A DNA stretch of 64,000 bases, taken from positions 1 through 64,000 of the forward strand of contig VIIQ02000123.1 in assembly GCA_007449985.2 (NCBI GenBank). Direction: 5' to 3'. Position numbers and translations under genes: made by a program. This document shows, in pieces, positions 33,448 to 45,100 of this stretch; positions within the stretch are counted from its first letter, which is position 1; the number at the start of each line of letters is the position of its first letter. A model generated the notes under the pieces. That model ran no database searches. It worked only from the letters and a program-made list of their open reading frames with translations, and was not told the DNA's origin. The DNA comes from Desmodesmus armatus (lineage: Eukaryota > Chlorophyta > Chlorophyceae > Sphaeropleales > Scenedesmaceae).

Positions 33448-35223
33448 ATGGCAATCAGTACACTCACCCATAGGCCTTGCACATGCCTTGTCACCCAGAC
33501 AAGGGCAACTGCAGTTGCTCCCTTCAGCAGGGCTGCACCCATCAGACTGAGGGTGGCACCCATCATGGCCTTCAGTGAGTACCTGCGCAAGAGGGAGAAT
33601 GTGGTGTGCGCACCATGCTGTCAGCGAGCCCAAAGTCCCCAAATTCGAGCGTATTTTGGGCACACCAGGGGCCCTCATGCCGCCATGGCAGCCTGCCAGC
33701 ATACAATCTTCACTCTGATACTTTGTGATTGCGCCAGCCATGCGTTGAAAGCATGCCACATCGAAAAAGGCTCCCATGACGGCCCCATGCTGAGGAATGT
33801 CCATTAGTCTGACCGCGATGCACACATGCACGCCTGCTTGGCCTTACCATGGGTATTTGACTGACTTTGTTCTGTTTCTTGTGTCCACACTGGTATAGTT
33901 GCCTGCCCTCATCTCTGCACACAATAGGTTCCTAGCATGGCTGGCACTTGCTGCAATTCTGGTGGTTCTGCCTTCTTTGGTCAACCCGGTGTAGGTGGTG
34001 CAAACCACCGCAGGGGAGACAACTTATGAGGTTCACCTGGCTCGATCCTGGTGGGCAATGCCATTGTTGTCTGGCGAAAATGTCCATGTAACATACTCCC
34101 CCAAAAAGCGCATCCTGGCTGATGTCGACATGGAGCTTGACTTCTTCTGGCCTGTGTGCCGCGCCGCATGGCGTTGATTGCAGGAGATGACACAAGTTCC
34201 ATGCCCAAGACTGGCAACAAGACGAGCAAGATGTCAACGGCAAATGAGAAGCAGCCAATGGTCCCGTCCTTGGGCCATGCCCCAACCAACGCCAAGGAGA
34301 ACGCAGAGAGTATCATGTGGTTTGTGTTGGTCGGTGGCTTCTTCCTCACAGGTGTGCGCCCGCCCTTTTGGCAAGATTGTGCAGGCTGAGCACCTGTCTG
34401 GTTGCCATTCACTCATACAAGCTGAATCACTCTGAATGACTGATCAGTAAGACAGAGTTCAGTGCAGCTTAATGCTCCATGATGCACTGCACGGCAGTGC
34501 CCCAGCGGGGTTCAGAACACTTTGGTGAAGCGCTTCATCAACAATCATAGTATGCAGCGGCACAGCAGCACATCAGCTGTTTTCAGCAGGGCACGGTACT
34601 TGTTGCCAGGCGTACAGCAGTTCAGCACTACTGGTACCAGTCACTTGACGCAACTGACGGTCAGTTGCTTCAAGTGCTTCAGTGCTTGATGCACCAGCAT
34701 TCGGTTGCATTTTGTCACAATCGAGCTTGTCCTGCAAATGGCATGCAGGTGTGCTGTTTGTGACCATCCCCTTCATGCAAGTTGGTGGCCACGCCTTCAC
34801 ACAGACATGGCAGCAGGGCATGAACAAGACAGTAGGCATCAAGTAAGTCTTGGCCGGGCAGGCTGTCTTCACAAAAAGGGAGCCCACTGCTGCAGCAGCA
34901 TGCAGCTTGCGCTGCGTCATGTTGCTTTGACCCGTGGACATTGCCTTGTGCCAATGTTGGCCGCCAATTGTAGTACTGCATTCGTTAGTAGGTTGCTCAC
35001 ACGGTCCTGCATGACCCTCAAGCTTGAGTCTTCACCCCTATTACATCCAGCAGGCGCCCCACTGTCCAGCCAGCACTGCACCGTTGACAAGGCATCGGAT
35101 GCCTGCTGCTGCAGGGAGCCCACCATTGCTGGCAAGCCCTATGCCCCTGGCCCTGGGCCTGCAGCTGCACCTGAGTCACGCGCTGTTGGTGCACCTGTCT
35201 GCCTCCAGTGGTCACATGAGTAG
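33448..35223 (+). CDS. Small plastid-targeted single-pass membrane protein, tandem copy 2
   Basis: Four exons (33448-33574, 34184-34351, 34749-34842, 35115-35223) have the same phases as copy 1, and exons 2 and 3 have exactly the same lengths as in copy 1 (168 and 94 bp). The product is 165 residues. The transit peptide (MAISTLTHRPCTCLVTQTR), the HAPTNAKENAES motif, the membrane span (MWFVLVGGFFLTGVLFVT) and FTQTWQQGMNKTVGIK align with copy 1. The Lys-rich linker of copy 1 is replaced by a Ser/Thr/Met-rich one (SSMPKTGNKTSKMST), and the C-terminus is longer. The frame is intact throughout, so both copies look functional. Divergence is greatest at the ends and least at the membrane span. Function unknown. 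Confidence 0.75.
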
Positions 35224-37156
35224 TCACTTCCAGTGGCAGTTCAACTGCCTCCAGTGGAGGGGGGGAGGCTTGTGTTCCCGCACGAGTTGATATTGGTCAA
35301 CACCAAGTCCAGCACTCAGTTGGTTCAGGTTGCAGGCCCTGCACATTGTGAAAAGTCACTTCCTGAACAAGTATTCCTGCAGTGCAGGAATCATTCCTGC
35401 AGGAATCATTCAGGAATCATTCCTGCAGGAATCATTCCTGAGTATGATACTCTGTAGTATTTCAAGGCCTATTTTGTGCCGCACCACTGGTGCAGGCGGC
35501 TGGTGCGACTAGATGTTGAGGTTTGTGGCAGAGTCATATGTGTGCTGTTGATTCTCCATGTCGCCTGACATGTGGTGTACAATGGTGCTTGCGTGCGGCT
35601 TGCGTAAGTGGGAGCTTCTGGATGGTGGATGTGGTGACTGGATGTGCCCAGGCGTTGTATGCCGCATCAATCTCGGAGAGTTGATCAGTTGATCTTGGGT
35701 GTGCACTGCCTATCAAAGGCAGCCCGTGTACTGCACGACCTTTGCAGGTGGTGGTGGGATTGACGGCATGCCAAACGGTTTGAATTGCTAGTGTGTTGCT
35801 GCTGGGTTACTGTGTCACGTGACAGCTGGTGCACAATTGTGCTTTTGGATGGCTTTGCTTGATTGTGAAGGTCCCGTTACATTTTGTCTAAAATGATGTA
35901 TGATGTAGACTGTGTCTGCACTTGCAGGCTGGGTTGTGGACGCTTGCCTGATCATGATGTCGTGACGAATTGTACAGAAAATGCCCTGCATGTGAGACAG
36001 TGCCCGGAACCGGGGAGGTAGCAAGATTTCCTGTGGAGACACTGGGAACACACAAAGATGGGAACACAGAACACAATGTAACTAGCACTGGGTCCCCCAT
36101 GCCCTGCATCTGTTGGCAGTGCACACCACTGGCTTGCATGCATGTTGAATAGAAATATTGCCAACCGTCAAGGCTGGAGAAGCTGTTCACGTGTTGTTGT
36201 TGGCACACAGTTGTAAGTTGCTTGGGTGGCCCAAACTGCCGCTTTGATGATGCAGTTGCCAGCAGAACAGCTGCAAAGGTCTTGCAGCCATACGCACCAC
36301 TGCGCTTTTTGCCCCTCAAATGAACAGCTGTTGTGTTCATAGACAGCCTTCCTTGCACTTCACACACTCAGCCTATCAGACACACTCCCTCTCATGCAAA
36401 CCACAAACAGCTGCAGCCTAAAGGCCTCACAACAGCGTTGACCTTTCACCCGGGTGACAGAGTGACCATGCCTGCAGCCACATGCACAACAGGTGCACGC
36501 AAGCATGCATGTGGGCCGAGAAGAGCAAAGCTCCACCCATGTCAGCCTCTGCATGCTCTGCCTTTGCAGTTGGCAAAATGCCTCTGCCAAACCACAGCCA
36601 GTGCACAGCTGGAACGCCTGATCTTCACCCACAACAGCCCACAACCGCACAAAACGCCCTGCTATGCAATGTCGCCTGTTGCAGCGACACGACACGCAGA
36701 CTGCTGGAACACCCCTGTGCCATGCACCTTCGACAGCTGCACACTGCTGCAGAACAGCGAGTTGAAAAGCCATCCGCCTGCAGTTTTTGCAGGCATGCGA
36801 GCTCGAGCTGAGCACAACCAGCTACCACAGTACAGCACACCCCACACACACGGGGCATGGGAAACCAGCTGCAGGACACAATGTGAGTGCCATCTGCTCA
36901 TTTGGAAGCGTCATGACCACCCCGCAAAAAGTCTGTCAAGCTACACGATGCGCCACACTGCATCTGAGCAACCCACACCTTGCGCTGGCCAACTTGTGGC
37001 TGCTGCAAACCAGCGCCTGCCCCGCCAGCCTGCCATACGCTGCTGCCAAAGCAGCGCCTGCCGCGTCAGCCTCCATACACTGCTGCCAAACCTGCTGCCA
37101 GCCGTGCCAGTGCTGCTGCTTGTGCTGCGCCTGCCGTTATCTTGGCGCTGCTGCTG
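35224..37156. other. Long intergenic region with palindromic repeats
   Basis: It contains the attcctgcaggaat palindrome cluster (35373-35440) just after copy 2. Open frames such as 36333-37166 are Cys/Ala/His-rich, lack domains and overlap the p24 3' end on the other strand; I do not accept them. A short imperfect tandem repeat of about 55 bp (gccagcctgccatac / gtcagcctccatac) lies at about 37020-37095. Confidence 0.4.
35373..35440. repeat. Cluster of attcctgcaggaat palindromes
   Basis: Four to five overlapping copies of attcctgca / tgcaggaat alternate in both orientations over about 70 bp, so several alternative stems can form. Confidence 0.85.
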
Positions 37157-37962
37157 TCAGTGGTAGCGCTTGCTGAACATGTGCCGGATGTACAAGACCT
37201 GGCCCACTGAAGCGCCCACCAGCACAGCGCAGCGCAGGAAAGCATAGAACATCGTCCGCTTGTGCGTGCTCTCCACTGTCTGCCTGTGCCGCCGCTCGCG
37301 CCAGTACAGGTAGTTGAGCGTGGACTTGAGTTCCTGCACCTGGCCGTCTATCTGGTACACGTGATGCCAGAGGTACTGGGTGTCTGTCTCCTCCACCTTA
37401 TCATGCCCCTCAGAATACCCGATGTTGATGTTCCACAGGACATCCCTGTAGATCACTGCACGGGTTGGGGAGGCGTCTGGGTTGAACTTTAGGCAGAACC
37501 TGTGGTCCCCTGACTCGACTGGCACCAAGTGGAAGGTGGCTTCCGACTCTGTGTGCACCTCGTAGAGTTTGTTGCCGCTGGGTGCTGTGATGGTAAGGTC
37601 ATACTTGGCGTTGGTGCCATACACGTCTGGCATGGCAACAAACGAGCCATAGAAGTACTCATACTGGTTGAACCTGCACAAGAAGAGGACAAGTATACAG
37701 CAGCAGCTCTGAACCTGCTGCAAGGGTTGAGCCCTGGTGGGTTGGGGGTCCTGCTGCTGTATACAGCCAGTGCTGTGAAGGCATAGGACTGCACAGGCCT
37801 CACTTGTCTGGATCCACAACAAACATAGCCTCAGCACTAGCTCTCCCTGACTCACGTGTAGGTCATGCATTCCTCAGTCTGGAACTTGAGTTTGATCGCA
37901 GATGCTGTTGATACCAACCAGCCAACCGCCAGCAGCACAGCCAGCAGCTGGCGCCCTGCCAT
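37157..37962 (-). CDS. p24 / TMED family transmembrane cargo receptor (GOLD domain)
   Basis: p24 proteins cycle between ER and Golgi in COPI/COPII vesicles and select cargo. Two exons (37856-37962 and 37157-37673) join in phase 2 into 207 residues, the usual family length. Residues 1-22 (MAGRQLLAVLLAVGWLVSTASA) are a signal peptide. The GOLD domain follows, with the paired cysteines in EECMTY and HRFCLKF and the strand motifs NQYEYFYGSFVAMPD and YDLTITAPSGNKLYE. A coiled coil (QIDGQVQELKSTLNYLYWRERRHR) precedes the membrane span (about 178-200), and a very short cytosolic tail ends FSKRYH. The tail has one Phe and a Lys-Arg pair rather than the classical FF + KK signal. The start is the ATG directly before the signal peptide. 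The subfamily was not assigned. Confidence 0.94.
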
Positions 37963-39127
37963 GCTGCCTTGAAGCTGAGCTATTGTATGTTCCTGTAACG
38001 CTGCCACAAGCGCACTAGGCGAGGACCGACGGGTGTATCGGACACCTCGTTGGTTTGCAAACAAGACAGGCGTAGTTGCTTCAGGAACCGCTTGATTCTG
38101 ACAGCCTCATACGTTTGAACTACATGAAAAGGAGGCCACCCGTCACTGCTGGCAGCAGATTACGTAAAGGCTGCTCTGAACTGCTGGGCCAGATCCCTTT
38201 CCTGGCTACACATTTACCCCTGATAGACATCCCGCAAGCATCATCAGCCTTACAATGGACCAGCTGCTGATGACAGGCTGTCCCAGGGCCTGCACTAATG
38301 ACAGGCTGTCCCAGGTGCCATGACGGCGCTCACCCACTGTGCTTCATCAACCACTGCCAGCCAGCCTGGCGTATGTAGGCTGCCTGCAGGTGCCTCATAA
38401 AATACCAACATCATATATGGGACATGAGAGGGGCTTGTCGACGTGGTGTCCAAGGTGACATGACAACAAACACTGTGAACCCAATCCACGACCAACCCAA
38501 TGCAAACCTCCCTGATGCCCCAGCCTCCAAGCGGCTGGGCTGCAGGTTGCTGCTTCTCTCTCTTGTGGAATCTGCTCTGCAACCAAACAGCATGTGACAC
38601 TCGCAGTGCAACGGCTCTGACCATCAACACTGCAGTACGAATTGCCAAGCACACAAGCTTACGCTCTCATAGGATTTGATCGATCCGCAGCAGCTTTTGT
38701 CTGTAGACGCACCCCACACAGTGCCTGTACTCAAAATGGTGCACCCACCAAGGCTTATCACAACCCAACAGGCACCATCTGTGCTGAGAAGGTGTTGGCA
38801 GCTGCCCCCCTTCCTGCCAATGGATTGTCGACCAAGAGCCATGACAACACGATGCTGTCTGCACACAACACAAACTCCTCTGAGCTGGGGTGTTCAATGA
38901 CAACAGGACAATCACACGCAACAGGCATGTGAACAGAAGATAGCAAACAGAAGCAAACAGGACGCATGCACTCCAACCCAACACACAGACATCTGTGCAC
39001 CAACTGTACATTGTGATTGCTGCACACCCCTGAACAGCGAGCAACCACTGTTGCAGTGCAGCACCACTCCCGCACTCTTGCACCACCACCACCAACAACA
39101 AACCCCCGCATTCGGACCTGAACCCGG
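37963..39127. other. Intergenic region between the p24 start and the kinase 3' end
   Basis: It should contain the p24 promoter and the kinase 3' UTR. A direct repeat of tgacaggctgtcccagg occurs twice at about 38270-38313. No further gene was recognised. Confidence 0.4.
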
Positions 39128-42100
39128 CTACTGCTGCCTTCGCTCATCAAAACTCGGCCTCCCGCCCTCCATGCTCTTGCGTCTGCTCGGCTGCCTCAGA
39201 AGCACTGGTTCAGCACCCCATGGACTCCCAACCCCAGCAACCGCCTGCACCCCATTCACCCCCCCTCCGCTGCCCTCCCCAACCCCCACCCCCGCCGCTG
39301 CCTGCATCTGCAGCTCCTGTGGCGACTGCTGCTGCTGCTGCCCGACACCCTGCTTGAAGGAGGACGTCAGCATGCTGCTGCTGCCGTCCTGCACCCCCCG
39401 CTGCTGCTGCCAAAGAACCCGTCGTCAAGGGAGCGCTGCGGCATTGACATGTTGAGGGAATCCAAGCTGCCAGCTGCTGCTGCAAAGGCATCCACAGGAG
39501 GGCCTCCCCCTGCACTGACTGCACGGGGTCGCGCTGTCCAGGACAGCTGCGGCCTGCATCCGCTGCTACTGCCGCTGCCGTCCGAGCTCCGCCGGGGCCG
39601 ATTGGCACCGGCAGAGCAGCGGAGTGCGCCGGTGCGTCAAAGCTGATGCTGCCTGGTGGCGAGAATGCAAAGTCCTGCTGCCGTGCAAAGGCAGTCTCGC
39701 CCGCTGCCATGGCTGCCGCTGCCGCTGCATCTCGTGCTGACATATCCACGGGTGCAGGAGGCCCCATGACCTGCCCCTCTGTCACCGACCGCTGCACTGA
39801 AATGAGGTTTGTTTCCAGCCCGGCGCCTGCTACACCTGCTGCTACTGCTGCACCTGCAGCCCCGCCCTCTGAGCTGCGTCTGTCCCTGTCGGCCTTAGCC
39901 GTAGCCATGCGTCCCTGTAAGGATTTCAAACCCTGAACTGCCTCTGTGGCTGCAGCAGCAGCGGCAGCCCCTTGGCTAGGGTCTGCATCTGCTAGGGCAG
40001 CAGCGGAGGGCAGCAGGGCTGCTAGTGCCTCGCTGAGGCCTCGTGCTGCTGCTACAAAATCCTGGGTGAGCAGGATGCTGCTGGCACTGGCAAATTGATC
40101 ACTGGGTGGACTGCTGCTGGGGAAGCCTGCAGTAGGATCAGCACAGTGAGACAAAGCACAAGACACAGGAAAAGCATGGGTTTTGAGAAAGTGTAAAAGG
40201 CAGTAAGGGGTGCTCGGGAAGCCTGCAATAGGATCAGCACAATAGGATGGGCACAGGATACAGGAAAAACATATGTTTTGAGCACATGTGACTGGCTGAA
40301 GGGGTGCTGGGTAGGCCTGCAGGCAGGATGAGCACAGCAGGATGGGCACAAGATACAGGAATAGCATGGATGTTGAGCACATGTAACTGGCTGAAGGGGT
40401 GCTGGGGGGGCCTGCAGGCAGGAGTATGGCAAGGACTGCAATCAGGACAAGGATGGGTTGTCAGCACAAGCAGCTGGCTGAAGGGGTGGCTGAAGGAGTA
40501 GATGGATGAGCTTGAGAGCGTTTTGAGTTGGTGCAGAGGGCCATGGGGCAACATGTCAGTCAAACTGTGCTGCCGGCAGGGCCCGGCTGGCAAAAACGGA
40601 AGCTGATATTGTCTGGCAGGCCCCCTCAGAAGCACCCCTTGCAAGCACACTCCAAGAGACATCACCAGCAGGACCCCTGCCCCCCCCCCCCCCCGAAAGA
40701 AGCAGCAAATCTCACCTGCCACAGCTGCTGCAGGCAGTGCCTGGCTGGCAGACGAGCAAGCCAACAGCGCGTTGACACCCCCCCCCCCCGAACACCCCCC
40801 AGGAACATCCCCACCAGGTGATCCCCACTTCGAAAAACACATCTCACCTGCCACAGCTGCTGCAGGAAGAGCTTGGCTGGCAGACGAGAAAGCCGACAGC
40901 GCCTTGCTCAACGCCCCAGCAGCAGCCAGCACATCCGTCCCCAACCGCCGCGTCGTATGCGCACGCCGCAGCGCCCGCGCAGCCGCCGCGTCCCCTGTCG
41001 CTGCTGCTGCAGCTCCCGCTGTCACCCCCGCCTGCTCTCCCGACTCCCCTGCCCCCAACTGCCAGGCCCCCAGCCCCTGCTGCAAGTCATCTTCTGCCAC
41101 CGTTGGCAGCAGCGACTGCGACTCCCTCCGTAGCTGCAGGCTGAAAGAGTGACCGGCGCGTTGGGGTGACGTACCCAGGTCCTGAACTGCCACAGCTGCA
41201 CCGAGAGACAGCGGACTGCTCGGCACCGGTGACGCCGGCTGCTGCTGCTGCTGCACCGGGCTAAGGGTAGCACCTGCCGGGGAAGATGGCACCCGGAGGT
41301 TTGCTAGTCCTAGCCCGCCTGCCCCACCCACGGACCCAACTGCGGTCTTTTCTAGCCACATACCCTTCTTAAAAGAGCTCCCAGAGGCCAGAAACCAACT
41401 CCCAGCAGGCACAGAGCTGCTGCCAGGCAGGCCGGCGGCTGCATTGCTGCCATTGCTGCCACCGGCGGCTGCGGCGGCTGCAGCGGCAGCGGTGGGACTC
41501 AAAGTGCCGTCACCCCGGGGAGGGGTCCCGGATTGGACCAGCCATGGCCCTGCTGCTGGCAGCAGCTCTATGTTAGCCCTACTGACAGCACCTGTTATGC
41601 TGAGGGGAGGAGCACCAGAAGGCGCAAAGCTTTTCCTGCGGGAGTCAGGTCCCCCTGCTGCCTCTGCAGCTACTGCCGCCTCCGCTGCTTTGTCTAGCAG
41701 CTGGGAGTGCACGGGCGCAGTAGCGCTGTGGTGTAAGCCCCGCGCCGCTGCACATGCTGCTGCTGCGGGGCCCCCATGTGCTGCTGCCTGTGCTGTTGCA
41801 TGCGAGACCTGCTGTACTGGGTACGGGTGTCCTGACAGAACCTTGGACAAACTGCCAGCTGCCAAGCTCCCTGCCTCAAACTGTTCCAACGTGTGAGCAA
41901 CTGCCTCGGCAGTGATAGGGTCATCATCGTTCTCTATGAGGACCTCAAACCGATGGTGGGGTGCACCGACACCGGCACCGGGCGCACCTGCACCAGCAGC
42001 AGCAGTAGGGCCTGCAGGTGCTGCCCCTGCTGCCGCTGCTGCTGGGGTGCCGTCTGCGTTCTGCTGCTGCAGAAGGTGCTGGAGCTGCTGCTGTGCTGCA

Positions 42101-45100
42101 GCAAGGTCAGCTGCCGCACCTCCTGCTGCTGCATCCCTCGCCTGCCGAGACAGCGCCCTCGCGAGGCCTCCAGTACGCAGCTTGGGACAGACCTGTCCTG
42201 CTGCAGCAGCGGCAGCACTGGCAGCACTAGCTGCTGCTGCTGCGTCTGTTGCCGCTGCTTCTGCTGCTGCTGCCTCTGCCGCCTGTGCCTTCTCTGCAGC
42301 TGCGGCGGCTGCGACGGCCGCGGCGGCTGCCTCTGCTTCTGCTGCTGCTGCTTGGGCGGCCCTTTCAGCCTCTAGGCGGGTAGTGGCAATGTCCTCAAGC
42401 CGCTGGACCACCTGTAGTGAAATCAAAGCCAAATGGTGAACACACGAGGGATTCTGTCATAGCGTCACAATTGAAAGTTACAGGAAATTTGTCACGGCAG
42501 TCATGCAACCTGCAAGTGAGCAAGGGGCTCATGGGAAAACTGAACCAAAAGCATCATTTGCAAAAGCATCACCTTGTTTATGGATAGTACCGCCCAGCTG
42601 TGAAATCTTCCACGTATTTACCCCCCCCCCCCACACCCCCCCCCACACACACACAAGCTATATTCATTAATCCCTGTGCTGACACACACACAAACACAAC
42701 TGTTGTCCTGCACGCTTCCAATGCAGATGAACTGACAAGCATGTTTGCAAAGCTCAGCTCCCGCCGCTTCTTCAGCACAAACAGCATCAGGCTGTCTTAT
42801 ATGTCTGTTCGCTGCTGTGAAAGGGCACGCTTACTGCGATTGTTGAAGTGGTTATAGAAAGGAAAGACATCTACAATCACTTCAGCAACTACAACAAACG
42901 TGCACATCCCCAGGCCGGCAACCAGACATATATGGTGTGCCACCACTCAGCTGATGCTGTGAACTACGCTGCCCCCCCTATACACAAAAAAGGAACTGGA
43001 AGAGGTCACTTTGTATTGCAGTACAGATTGTGTGAACCAGGCCTCAATCATTGACATCAGTGCTTGACTCATGTCACATCTCCTTGGCAGCCTGGCCACT
43101 GAGAGGGCAATGCTGCGGCCGGCAACACTGGCATTGTCTAACATGTAGTTCCAACCTTCACTTTGGAGCTGATGTCAGACAACGCAAGTGCTACGGGCCG
43201 CAGCATTGCCCTCTCAGTGGCCAGGCTGCCGATCCTTGTGGCAGCCAGTGGTTTCACCACCCAGCCTGAAAGTGCGGCCCCCTTTGGGCAGTTGCTGGGG
43301 TATGGTTGCATGCCCACGACATTTGTGGCTTTGGCGAGGTTGCCTCTGCTTGTGTAGTTGCTTGCATCACGGCTCACACTCTGTCTCGCTCATGGTTGAG
43401 GCGTTTCTCTAAGGCACTCCACACCTACACCTCACTAGCAGCAGCCAGCACCACTTATACACCTCGTTGCATGTACTACTGCCCACTTGCCCAGGGTGTG
43501 CCCCACCAGACAGGCCCAGCATGCCTCCCCTCCCGCATGCTTGGGTGCTTGGCAGGGCTGTTGATCCCCACACAAGGTTCACCAGCGTGTCAGAGATGGC
43601 AAGCAGCCGCTGCCCACCCCCCTACGGGGTGTTCAGACTCAGCCTGAACCATGTGACAGTACAGTAACACTAAAAGAATAGCCTGATACAATAGTGCCAA
43701 GTCAACCACCCCTTTGCAACCCTGTCCCATCATATCTTACCTCCCGCATGCTTGGACGCTTGGCAGGGTTGTACTCCCCACAGTCCCCCCTACCAGATCC
43801 ACCAGCGTGGGAGGTATGGCATTTGGGGGGGACCAGCATTGCGCCCCCCCCCCCCCCAGAGGTATGTCCTGATACAGTTGTGCTAGTTGTCAATTCATTT
43901 GCGATCTGCTGCCTTACGAGACCCAGCCCGCCTCACCTCACGCATGCTTGGGCGCTTGGCAGGGTTGTACTCCCCACACTCCGACAAGGTCCACAAACGT
44001 GGCAGTGATGGCTTCTGAGGTGGGGGGCATCAGGACCGCTTGCCCCTCCCACCTCACAGGTATGTCTTCATGCAGTCTGCCTGTCAGTGTATGTTGTGCT
44101 ATCCATCAGTCTATGCTAGCAACCTATTTGCAATCCTGCTACCAAACAAGCCCCACCCCGCCTCACCTCCCGCATGCTTGGGCGCTTGGCAGGGCTGTAC
44201 TCCCCACAGTCCCCCACCAGGTCCACCAGCGGGGCGGGTATGGCATCAGGTCCGCTGCCCACTGACACCCGCAGCAGGTTGGGGTTAGGCATGTGCATGC
44301 GCCACTCACGGTCATACACGATGGGCTTCTCCCCTGCAGCACAGCAGCAGCAGCAGCAGCAACACCAGCAGCAACAGCAGGTGGTGTATACAGGGGCAAT
44401 GCTGTGACGGTGTCAGCAGCAAGGGAAGTGTGCATGCGCCACTCACGGTCACACGACGGGCTTCTCGTCCCTGTCCCTGCAGTCATTGAGCACCACCGTG
44501 GGAGTGCGATGATCGCACTCCCAGGCTATTCCAGTTATCAATGTGTATGCTGTTGCACAACATGCACATTGACAACTGCAATAGCCTGGGAGTGCGGTCA
44601 TCGCAGATTCACTGGTGATGCAGCAGGCAGTGCTAAAGCAACTGTGGCATTGAGAGCAACACCTGAGGACTGGTCACTGCCAACGTGTGCAGGAAGCAAG
44701 GCACCAAGGCCAAATAACTTCGAACAAACTGGCCACAGCACTGCAGGTACGATGTACTGCTGAACCCATGGTGAGGTGCTCAGCGCATCTGCAGAAAGGG
44801 GGATCAGTGTGCAGCAGGCGGTCCAAACCCGCATGTTCTGTGCTCAATGTGTATCTTCTGTGCTGAGGTGGGTCCGACCCGGCAAGCTTACCTGTCAGCA
44901 GCTGCCAGGCAATGATCCCAAACGCGTAGGTGTCAGCGGCCTTGCCCCACCCCACATCCATCACCTCTGGGGCCCTGAACCCAGGAGTGCCGGTCACCTG
45001 CAAAGCATCGCGGTGCAGGCAACAGCAGCAGGCAAGAGTGACCGTCAGCAGCAGCACGAGCAGGCCATATGTGAGGTGCGTTGGGCTGCATGTGGCTGCT

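Noticed and set aside
32812..33807. 331-codon plus-strand open frame
   Set aside because: Cys/His-rich chance composition. It runs through the first exon of the plastid-targeted copy 2 in frame with it, but the upstream part has no counterpart in copy 1.
36333..37166. 277-codon plus-strand open frame
   Set aside because: No domain, odd Cys/His/Ala composition, and it overlaps the 3' end of the p24 gene.
40083..40490. CRISPR-like array of regularly spaced repeats
   Set aside because: The units are contiguous ~110 bp tandem copies without unique spacers, in a eukaryotic intron.
40234..40840. Continuation of the kinase tail frame through the repeat array
   Set aside because: A strong donor at 40848 and a phase-matched acceptor at 40126 remove this stretch; the frame is open only because the array has few stops.
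43163..43357. Plus-strand 64-codon frame reading GRSIALSVARLPILVAASG
   Set aside because: It includes one arm of the inverted repeat, and the other arm gives the mirror-image peptide. It lies in a kinase intron with no splice support.
44163..44486. Separate small kinase fragments as independent genes
   Set aside because: They join in phase with the neighbouring kinase exons into one gene.
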